This document shows, piece after piece, positions 1 to 5,679 of a DNA stretch of 8,195 bases. Position 1 is the first letter of the stretch. The number at the start of each line of letters is the position of its first letter. This DNA is from Deltaproteobacteria bacterium. GTDB lineage: Bacteria > Desulfobacterota > Desulfarculia > Desulfarculales > Desulfarculaceae. The notes below the pieces were generated by a model. That model worked only from the letters and a program-made list of their open reading frames with translations, did not search any database and was not told the origin of the DNA. Both the position numbers and the translations under genes were made by a program. Location: assembly GCA_021815655.1 (NCBI GenBank), contig JAKAGJ010000065.1:1-8195 (forward strand), given 5' to 3'.

Positions 1-4
1 TCTC

Positions 5-200
5 AATGTAAAACCGCTGGGAGGACCGGTGCCCCCGGCCGGGCTTAGCCGGGTCGGTTGGCGCCGCGAAATAGCCGGTCTGCTGGGCTCCCGTGTAAAG
101 GCCAATGTAAAACCGCTGGGAGGACCGGTGCCTCTGGCCGGGCTTAGACGGGTCGGTTGGCGCCGCGAAATAGCCTGCCTGCTGGGCTCCCCTGTAAAGG
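5..200. repeat. Two tandem copies of a 99-base unit downstream of the flippase gene
   Basis: Bases 5-101 align with 104-200 at a fixed offset of 99, with six mismatches that I counted (at 34, 36, 49, 77, 79 and 93), about 94% identity. The identity stops at position 202 on the right. On the left only the base just before the unit agrees, so the array could end at the window edge or continue in a diverged form. The first copy contains an inverted repeat, CCCGGC at 34-39 with GCCGGG at 48-53 around an 8-base loop; mismatches weaken it in the second copy. Although 99 is a multiple of three and more than one frame is open through the array, the substitutions are not concentrated at third positions in the two frames I checked, so a coding origin is not supported. 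It is not a CRISPR array: there are no spacers and the unit is too long. Confidence 0.9.
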
Positions 201-250
201 CTGTCGAGGGGGCCGGAGGGCAGGGCGATCTCCACTCTTATCGTGCAGCC
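201..250. other. Short flank between repeat array and flippase stop, no terminator seen
   Basis: This spacer follows the flippase TAG in the direction of transcription. I looked for a GC stem followed by a T-run on the minus strand and found only short, weak stems (4-5 base pairs) without a U-tract. The operon may therefore end further downstream, outside the window, or by factor-dependent termination. No promoter for a converging plus-strand gene is visible either. Confidence 0.4.
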
Positions 251-1771
251 CTAATCGCCGCCTCGGAACCTGGCCAGTATCTTGAGGCTGGCCAGCCTTT
301 CCCGCCAGAAGCGGCGTTCGGCGGTGTCGAGGCCGGCCAGCACGGCGCAGGGTAGCCAGATGATGCCGTAGACCAGCACGGCCAGGAAAAGCCCTAGCCA
401 GGTATGCACCCGCCACTGGCTAAAAAGCGCGGCCAGGGGCAGGGCCGCCAGCAGGCAGGTGCGCGCGGCCCGCCAGGGGCCTTGGCGCCAATAGGTCCCC
501 GGACGCAGCCCCACCTGGCGGCAGGCGAAGGCCGGTATGACCAGGGGGCGGATGCAGAGCATGGAGGCCCCCACCAGGCCGGCCATGGCCTCCATCCCGA
601 AGGCGCGCACCAGGGGCCAGGCCAGGCACAGCACCAGCGACACCTCCGCCAGGTTGACCCAGCCGATGACGCGGTGGCGGCCGATGCCGTAGAGCAGCAC
701 CTCGCAGGGGCGCAGGCACATGTACACGCTCATGGGGCCGATAAGCACCAGGGCCACGGTGGCGCTGCGGGCGAAGGCGGGACCCATCCACAGCTGGTAG
801 AAGGGTCGCGCCAGGATCAGCACCCCCAGCCCGATAAAGGAGCCCAGGAGCGAGGCGTAGAGCCCCGCCCGCAGCAAGAGGGCGCGGGCCTCGTCATGGG
901 CGCTCTTGGCCACCAGGGCGGCGTAGCGCGGCTGCACCACCCCCACGCCGGCGTCGATGACGGTGCGCTCCTGGGCCAGCAGGCGTCCTCCCAGCACATA
1001 TATGGCCACCTGGGCCGGGTTCAGCAGGACGCCCAGCAGCAGGATGGGGGCCTGTTGCAAGGCGGTGTTGCCCATGGTGACCAGGCACATGTCCAGGCCG
1101 TATTTCATCAGCCCGAAGGCCCGCTCCTTGTTCCAGCCCGGCCGGGGCAGGCGCCCCAAGGGCCAGAGTTTGCGGCTGAAGATAAAAAGGCAGGCGAAGA
1201 CGGTCAGCCCCACCCAGAACTGTATCTGCCCCATGGTCAACAGCCCGCCGCCCAGGGGCAACAGCGCCATCATCAGGCCCAAACGGCCCAGATCGGCAAG
1301 GGCCTCGGCCGAATAGACCTGGTAGTGGTACTCCTTGGAAACCAGGATGGCCTCGTAGACGCGCATGGGAAAGCCCATGGCCGTCACCACGGCCATGAGC
1401 AGCAGGGCCCAGTGATAGGCCCCCAGGGCCTGGGTCGGCACCTTGTCCCGGTAAAAGCCGCCATAGTGCACGCCGGCGAAGAAAACCAGCACCAGCACCG
1501 CCACCAGGCAGTACATGGTCAGGGCCGAGGACAAGGTCTGGCGGGCCTCATTCTCGCGCCCCGTGGCCCGCAGGGTGGCCAGGGTGGTGTTGAGGGCCGG
1601 GGCCAGGCCCAGGTCCAGGATGTTGCAGGTGCCGGCCAGGCTAACCAGGATGTTCCACACCCCGTAGGCGTCCTGGCCCAGGTAGCGCACGATGCGCGGG
1701 GTGATGGCCAGGGCCAGCAGGGTGGAGAGCATGCTGCCGGCCAGACTGAAGGAGGCGTTGCGCAGGATCAT
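251..1771 (-). CDS. Wzx-like polysaccharide flippase (MOP superfamily)
   Basis: A 506-residue inner-membrane protein with about 14 hydrophobic helices spread over its length (for example ~8-28, 38-58, 83-103, 119-137, 180-198, 242-262, 302-321, 338-360, 369-389, 393-413, 435-450 and 457-480) and a short basic C-terminal tail (ARFRGGD). The N-terminal block ITPRIVRYLGQDAYGVWN followed by ILDLGLAPALN is the recognisable signature of polysaccharide-biosynthesis/oligosaccharide flippases, and the length is typical. Such proteins move undecaprenyl-linked repeat units from the cytoplasmic to the periplasmic face. Placed last after two glycosyltransferases, it fits a Wzx/Wzy-type pathway, although no Wzy polymerase is in view. 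The ATG at 1771 has only a weak GAAAG nearby; a good AGGAG at 1788-1792 lies 16 bases upstream, longer than usual, yet no in-frame start codon lies between them. The stop is TAG. No frameshift or missing segment is apparent. Confidence 0.92.
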   Translation of the reverse strand: MILRNASFSLAGSMLSTLLALAITPRIVRYLGQDAYGVWNILVSLAGTCNILDLGLAPALNTTLATLRATGRENEARQTLSSALTMYCLVAVLVLVFFAGVHYGGFYRDKVPTQALGAYHWALLLMAVVTAMGFPMRVYEAILVSKEYHYQVYSAEALADLGRLGLMMALLPLGGGLLTMGQIQFWVGLTVFACLFIFSRKLWPLGRLPRPGWNKERAFGLMKYGLDMCLVTMGNTALQQAPILLLGVLLNPAQVAIYVLGGRLLAQERTVIDAGVGVVQPRYAALVAKSAHDEARALLLRAGLYASLLGSFIGLGVLILARPFYQLWMGPAFARSATVALVLIGPMSVYMCLRPCEVLLYGIGRHRVIGWVNLAEVSLVLCLAWPLVRAFGMEAMAGLVGASMLCIRPLVIPAFACRQVGLRPGTYWRQGPWRAARTCLLAALPLAALFSQWRVHTWLGLFLAVLVYGIIWLPCAVLAGLDTAERRFWRERLASLKILARFRGGD

Positions 1772-1829
1772 GGCTTGCTTTCGTCGGCTCCTGAAAAAGG
1801 CTGTGGCACGGCGGGGACCTAGCCCACGG

Positions 1830-2945
1830 TCAGGCCAGCAGGCGCTGGTACAGCTCCTCGTAACGCCGGACCATGCCCTGCACGCTGAATTCGTCGCGGG
1901 CCCTTTGGCGGGCCGCTTGCCCCAGGCGCTGGCGCAGGCCGGCGTCGCCCAGCACCTGCGACAAGGCGGCCTGCAATTTTTCCACGTCGCGGGGCGGCAC
2001 CAAAAGCCCCGTCCGCCCCGGCGCCACCAGCTCGCGGTTGCCGCCCACGTCGGTGGCCACCACCGGCAGCCCGGCGCTCATGGCCTCCAGGATGGAGATG
2101 GAAAGCCCCTCCAGGTGGGAGGTGAGCGCGAAGACATGCGCCAGGCTCAGTATATCCGGCACGCCCTCGCGCATGCCGGCAAAGATAACCCGGCCGTCCA
2201 GGCCAAGATTGGCCGCGGTCTGCCGCAAAAAGGCCCGCTCCTGGCCGTCGCCCACCAGGAGCAGCTTGGCCTGGGGTATCTGGGGCAGCAGGCGGCTGAA
2301 GGCCTCCAGGAGCAGGGCGTGATTCTTCTCGCGGGAAAGGCGCGCCACGTTGACGATAACCAGGTCGCCGGGTTCCAGGCCCCATTCGGCGCGCAAGGCC
2401 ACCAGGCGGGCCTGGTCGGCCGGAGGATGGTCGGTGACCACGCCGTTGTGGATCATGGAGAGCTTGCGGCGGGGGATATGCTCGATGTCCCGGGCCACCT
2501 GGAAGGCGTCGTCGGAGACCGCCACGATGGCCCGGCAGCAAAACCCCGCGAAGCGGTTGAGCCACAGCTCCTGCCACTTGTTGTAGTCGTTGCGGCCATG
2601 CTTGGTGCTGACCAGGGGCACCCTCGAGAGCCGCGAGGCCAGGGTGGTGTAGAGCAGCGGCCCGATGTTGTGGGAATGGGCCAGGGCGACGCCGTCCTGG
2701 CGGTAGGCGCGGGCCAGGCGCAGGGGCAGCGAAAGGTCGATGCCCTCCTGCTTTTTTATCAGGCGCGTGGGCGCTCCGATTTGCTCCAGCTCGTGGCCCC
2801 ACTCCCCCGGCGCCTCCAGGAAATAGACCATGCAGGGGTAGCCGTCTGCCACCAGGCCCCGCACCAGGTTCAGCACCACGCGCTCCAGGCCGCCGGTGAC
2901 CAGGCGCAGAACCACCTGGCAGATTTTGGGTTTGGGGGCGCTCAA
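1830..2945 (-). CDS. Glycosyltransferase family 4 (GT-B fold), adjacent to flippase; TTG start
   Basis: A 371-residue GT4-type transferase, distinct in sequence from the preceding one though of the same fold. Visible motifs are KICQVVLRLVTGGLERVV (7-24), the N-terminal strand plus Gly-rich loop; HSHN (90-93); STKHGRND (113-120); HNGVV (166-170); NVARLSREKNHALLLEA with the donor-phosphate pair Arg202 and Lys207; LLLVGDGQER (228-237); and a complete E-x7-E, EGLSISILE, at Glu279 and Glu287. It ends with GLPVVATDVGGNRELV. It has the canonical residues, unlike its upstream neighbour. There is no ATG or GTG before the first strand: the TTG at 2945, with GGAAAG about 9 bases upstream, is the only plausible start, since the next GTG falls inside strand one. 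A 79-base gap separates it from the upstream transferase and 58 bases from the flippase gene. It presumably adds another residue to the same repeat unit; sugar specificity is not predictable. Confidence 0.9.
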   Translation of the reverse strand: MSAPKPKICQVVLRLVTGGLERVVLNLVRGLVADGYPCMVYFLEAPGEWGHELEQIGAPTRLIKKQEGIDLSLPLRLARAYRQDGVALAHSHNIGPLLYTTLASRLSRVPLVSTKHGRNDYNKWQELWLNRFAGFCCRAIVAVSDDAFQVARDIEHIPRRKLSMIHNGVVTDHPPADQARLVALRAEWGLEPGDLVIVNVARLSREKNHALLLEAFSRLLPQIPQAKLLLVGDGQERAFLRQTAANLGLDGRVIFAGMREGVPDILSLAHVFALTSHLEGLSISILEAMSAGLPVVATDVGGNRELVAPGRTGLLVPPRDVEKLQAALSQVLGDAGLRQRLGQAARQRARDEFSVQGMVRRYEELYQRLLA

Positions 2946-3024
2946 ATGGCCGCGCTTTCCGGCCCTGGCGGCGGCTTGCCCCCATGGCCCCGGCTTGATG
3001 GGTCCACGTTTTATGGGCGGGCCT

Positions 3025-4131
3025 TTACCAGCGGGTCAGCGCCTGGCGGTAGCGCTCAACCATGCCCGCCACCTGGAAGTGCTTGGCCGCGCGTACTGCG
3101 CCGGCCTGCCCCAGGCGGGTCGCCTCCTGGGGGTCGGCACAGAGCCTGATTACGGCTCTCGCCAGGGCCTGGGGGTCCTCGGGTGGCACCAGGAGGCCAG
3201 TCTGGCCTTCCACCACCGCCTCGGGGATGCCGCCCACGCGGCTGGCCACCACCGGCTTGCCGCAGGCCATGGCCTCCACGAAGACCAGGCTGAAGCCGTC
3301 GGCCCTGGGCGGCATGACGAAGATGTCCAGGGCGTTGATCCAGTCCAGCACGTCCTGGCGGTGCCCCACCAGGCTCACCCGGCCCTCCAGGCCCAGGTCC
3401 CGGGCCAGGGCCTCCAGACGGGGGCGCTCGGGGCCTTCGCCCACCACGACCAGATGGGCCTTGGGCACCTGTTTTATCACCTCCGGCAAAGAGCGCAACA
3501 GCACGTCCAGGGCCTTGGCCGGCTTCAAGGCCCCCACGGCGCCCAGCAGGGTGGCGTCGGCGGACAGACCCAGCCTGGCCCGGCACGGGGCGCCCTGGGG
3601 CGCCCGTTGCCGGCACAGCTCCACGTCCACGCCGTTGTAGATCACCTCGGCCTTGGCCAGGGAGATGTGGTTGCGCCGGCAGTAGAAGTCCCGACGCTCG
3701 GCGGAGACGAAAACATAGCGGTCGGTGAAGAGGTCCAGGAGCTTGTTGCGCGCCAGGTCCGACCAGTCCCGGTTGTCCACCAGGTGGCCGCGGTGGAAGG
3801 TGTAGACCGTGCGCACCCCCGGCAGGGTCTTGGCCGCGGCGAAGGCGTAGAACTGGGAGGCCCCGTCGTGGGCGTGCACCACCTGAACGCCCTCGCGGCG
3901 CATCAGCCCGCGCAGGCGGCGCATCAGCGACAAGTCCAGGCCCTGGCCGCCCCAGGCCAGGTCCAGGCAGGGCGCGCCCAGGGCCTTAAGGAACTCCGGG
4001 CCGCACTCGCAGGCAGAAATGGTGGCCAGGCGCACCTCCAGGCCGTGTCCCTTGAGCCCGGCCACCAGGTCGGCGATAACCTTGGTCCGCCCTCCCGGGC
4101 CCAGGTTGTTGGCCACCTCGAGAACCCGCAT
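3025..4131 (-). CDS. Glycosyltransferase family 4 (GT-B fold), second from flippase
   Basis: A 368-residue cytoplasmic or membrane-associated glycosyltransferase that would transfer a sugar from a nucleotide donor to a growing lipid-linked glycan, with retention of configuration as is usual for GT4. The N-terminal Rossmann domain opens with MRVLEVANNLGPGGRTKVI, the Gly-rich acceptor-side loop, followed by HAHDG (86-90), TFHRGH (112-116) and NGVD (166-169). The donor domain begins near 194 with LLGAVGALKPAKALDVLL, then VVVGEGPER (228-236), VSLVGHRQDV, and a nucleotide-sugar signature DGFSLVFVEAMACGKPVVAS followed by GGIPEAV. Two deviations from the commonest GT4 pattern are visible: the first acid of the E-x7-E motif is Asp278 (the second is Glu286), and the Lys-Gly pair is Lys206-Ala. 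Both occur in active relatives as far as I know, so activity is still expected. The ATG is preceded by a strong AAGGAAG. Donor and acceptor are unknown. Confidence 0.9.
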   Translation of the reverse strand: MRVLEVANNLGPGGRTKVIADLVAGLKGHGLEVRLATISACECGPEFLKALGAPCLDLAWGGQGLDLSLMRRLRGLMRREGVQVVHAHDGASQFYAFAAAKTLPGVRTVYTFHRGHLVDNRDWSDLARNKLLDLFTDRYVFVSAERRDFYCRRNHISLAKAEVIYNGVDVELCRQRAPQGAPCRARLGLSADATLLGAVGALKPAKALDVLLRSLPEVIKQVPKAHLVVVGEGPERPRLEALARDLGLEGRVSLVGHRQDVLDWINALDIFVMPPRADGFSLVFVEAMACGKPVVASRVGGIPEAVVEGQTGLLVPPEDPQALARAVIRLCADPQEATRLGQAGAVRAAKHFQVAGMVERYRQALTRW

Positions 4132-4135
4132 GCCG

Positions 4136-4142
4136 CTTCCTT
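4136..4142 (-). promoter_or_regulatory. Strong ribosome-binding site AAGGAAG for the glycosyltransferase at 4131
   Basis: AAGGAAG on the minus strand ends 4 bases before the ATG, with the AGGA core 6 bases away. It is the best Shine-Dalgarno match among the genes here and fixes the start at 4131. Confidence 0.7.
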
Positions 4143-4157
4143 TCTTCCGTCCGGGGC

Positions 4158-4183
4158 GCCGGCCTGGCCGTGGTCAGGCCGGC
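4158..4183 (-). promoter_or_regulatory. Perfect 9-bp hairpin spanning the ligase stop codon
   Basis: On the minus strand the arms GCCGGCCTG and CAGGCCGGC (4183-4175 and 4166-4158) pair perfectly around an 8-base loop. The TGA stop of the ligase (4176-4174) straddles the end of the first arm. The structure ends 16 bases before the AAGGAAG ribosome-binding site of the next gene. It lacks a following U-run, so it is not a standard intrinsic terminator. An mRNA-stabilising or translation-modulating role is inference. Confidence 0.5.
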
Positions 4184-5532
4184 AGGCCGATGGTCACGCG
4201 TATCTTGCCGGTGGCGGTCTTCTCCAGCTCCTCCACCAGCACGATGCGCACCTGGAGCCCGGGGAGCACCTTGAGCACCTGCTCCACGATGGCCGCCTCG
4301 GTGGCGGGCGGGAAATCGCCGTCAGGCACCACCCGTATGGTGAGGCTGTCGGGGGCGGTCTGCACCACCTGGAAGTGCTTGACCACCGGGAACTCCTTGA
4401 GCATGTGCGGAAAGAACACCCCCGTCAGGGGGCGCCCGTCCAGGCCGCGGATGAGGTCCAGGGCGCGGCCATCGATGGAGGCCAGCCTGGGCAGTTGGCG
4501 GCCGCAGGGGCAGTCACCCTCCAACCAGGTGGCCAGGTCGCCGTTCCTGTAGCGGATGAAGGGCTGGGCGTAGTTGTGCAGGTCGGTGATCAAAAGCTCG
4601 CCGCTTTGCCCCGGGGGGCAGGGGCCATCAGGGCCGGTGATCTCCAGCATCAGGTTCTCGGCCGAAACGTGCAGGCCCTGATGGCTCTCACATTCCATGG
4701 CGATGAGCATGAACTCGCGGCTGCCGTAGGACTCGTGGACCGGGCAGCCCAGGGCCTTCTCGATCAGCTCCCGCTGGGGCTCAAAGAGCTTCTCCGCGCC
4801 CACCACCACCGCCTCCAGGGGCGAGCGGGGGCGCCAGCCGGTCTTCTGGGCGTAGCGGGCCAGGGTGTCGGCGGAGGTGGTGTAGCACACCAGGTAGCGT
4901 GGCCGAAACTCGTCGATGAGCCGCGTCAGCTCGGCCAGGCGATCCTGGCTCAGCTCGAAGTTGCTGAAGTAGCGGGCGCGCAGCAGGCGCCGGTGCAGCT
5001 TTTCCTTGGCCTGGTGCAGGGGCGTCTTGGCGTAGATGTCGCGGCTCCAGACAAAGACCGCACGCTTGCCGTTGATGGCCCCGGCCCAGCCGTAGCCCCG
5101 CCGGGTCATGGCCATGCGCCACTGGTTGGAGCGGGGGCAGACCCAGAAACGCAGAGGCTCGCCCGTGGAGCCGCCGGTGGCCTTTTTGAAGGACTTGGGC
5201 GGCAGGGGGTCGCTGGCAAAGTCCGCGGGGTTGGACATGAGCATGTCGCGGGTCACCACCGGCAGCAGGCTCAAGTCCCGTTTCTCCACGACCTGCTGGG
5301 GGCTCAGGCCGGACTGGCTGAAGAAGCGGCGGTAGAAGGGCACCCGGGCCTGGGCGTGTTCCAAGAGGGCGGCCAGCTCGCCCCACTGCCAGTCCAGGAG
5401 GGCCTGGCGGGGCAGGTACTGGCTGCGCTCCAGCTGCCGCTTGATGCGGCGGGCCTCCTGGGTCTTGAGGGACTCGTAGCCGGGCTCCAGATAATTGGCC
5501 CACAGGAAGGAGTAGAAGGTGTGCTTAGACAT
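4174..5532 (-). CDS. Phenylacetate-CoA ligase/CapK-like adenylate-forming enzyme
   Basis: A 452-residue cytoplasmic protein of the ANL superfamily (acyl or aryl adenylation followed by transfer), near the ~430-460 usual for PaaK/CapK. The motifs are in order: nucleotide loop KATGGSTGEPLRF (117-129), YGSRE (269-273), GELLIT (311-316), PFIRYRNGD with the expected ribose-binding Asp332, hinge IDGR (353-356), and the C-terminal lysine loop TATGKIRV with Lys443. A CPCG pair (341-344) sits where PaaK/CapK proteins often have Cys residues. All core adenylation residues therefore look intact. No phenylacetate-degradation genes are present. Neighbours are glycosyltransferases and a flippase, so a CapK-type role, activating a carboxylic acid or amino acid to modify a surface sugar, is more likely than catabolism. 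The substrate cannot be read from sequence. The ATG at 5532 has GGGGA 5 bases upstream; a GTG four codons earlier (5544) lacks a Shine-Dalgarno and is not preferred. Confidence 0.88.
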   Translation of the reverse strand: MSKHTFYSFLWANYLEPGYESLKTQEARRIKRQLERSQYLPRQALLDWQWGELAALLEHAQARVPFYRRFFSQSGLSPQQVVEKRDLSLLPVVTRDMLMSNPADFASDPLPPKSFKKATGGSTGEPLRFWVCPRSNQWRMAMTRRGYGWAGAINGKRAVFVWSRDIYAKTPLHQAKEKLHRRLLRARYFSNFELSQDRLAELTRLIDEFRPRYLVCYTTSADTLARYAQKTGWRPRSPLEAVVVGAEKLFEPQRELIEKALGCPVHESYGSREFMLIAMECESHQGLHVSAENLMLEITGPDGPCPPGQSGELLITDLHNYAQPFIRYRNGDLATWLEGDCPCGRQLPRLASIDGRALDLIRGLDGRPLTGVFFPHMLKEFPVVKHFQVVQTAPDSLTIRVVPDGDFPPATEAAIVEQVLKVLPGLQVRIVLVEELEKTATGKIRVTIGLPA

Positions 5533-5537
5533 GGCGG

Positions 5538-5542
5538 TCCCC
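5538..5542 (-). promoter_or_regulatory. Ribosome-binding site GGGGA deciding the ligase start
   Basis: GGGGA lies 5 bases upstream of the ATG at 5532. It partly overlaps the alternative GTG at 5542-5544, which itself has no purine-rich sequence at the right distance. This favours the shorter, 452-residue protein. Confidence 0.55.
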
Positions 5543-5560
5543 ACGAGGTTGAGGCCAGGC

Positions 5561-5609
5561 CGGCGGCCAGCCGCCGCGCGTCCGGCAGCGGATATCAGGC
5601 GCCGGCGCC
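5561..5609. other. GC-rich inverted repeats in the lyase-ligase gap
   Basis: The 147-base gap is the longest between genes of the row. It holds CGGCGG/CCGCCG arms (5561-5566 and 5571-5576, 4-base loop) and a perfect 12-base palindrome GGCGCCGGCGCC at 5598-5609. Neither is followed by a T-run on the minus strand. They could form mRNA structures between the two coding regions or be a protein-binding site; GC bias makes chance palindromes more likely, so the call is modest. No small gene with a ribosome-binding site was seen in this gap. Confidence 0.4.
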
Positions 5610-5679
5610 CTCGGCGGGGTGGGCGCTTGGCGCGAGTGGCCGGTGGCCAGGTGCGGCGAGGTTTCCATGAGCGCGGCGG

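Noticed and set aside
1..202. CRISPR array or integron attC site
   Set aside because: The copies abut with no spacers, the unit is far longer than CRISPR repeats, there are no cas genes, and I see no attC core sites.
29..355. Small plus-strand frame through the 99-base repeats, with a 33-residue protein repeat
   Set aside because: Starts at a GTG without a Shine-Dalgarno, runs into the flippase gene antisense, and differences between copies are not biased to third positions. No support for expression.
404..1822. Plus-strand open frame of 472 codons opposite the flippase gene
   Set aside because: Low-complexity, His/Gln/Gly-rich translation antisense to a well-supported membrane protein; a composition artefact.
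1772..1829. Possible terminator before the flippase gene (GGCT/AGCC arms followed by TTTTT on the minus strand)
   Set aside because: Only a 4-bp stem with a loop of about 18 bases, and it would cut the flippase gene off from its operon. Too weak to call.
4174..5532. Catabolic phenylacetate-CoA ligase (paaK)
   Set aside because: The family match is real but no phenylacetate genes are near and the context is glycan synthesis, so the gene symbol is not given.
2896..5670. Very long (924-codon) plus-strand open frame opposite the ligase and first glycosyltransferase
   Set aside because: It is antisense to two genes with clear motifs. Its translation is dominated by Gly, Ala, His, Gln, Val and Leu with no domain, the composition expected when GC-rich third positions remove stops from the opposite strand. 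It also crosses gene boundaries.
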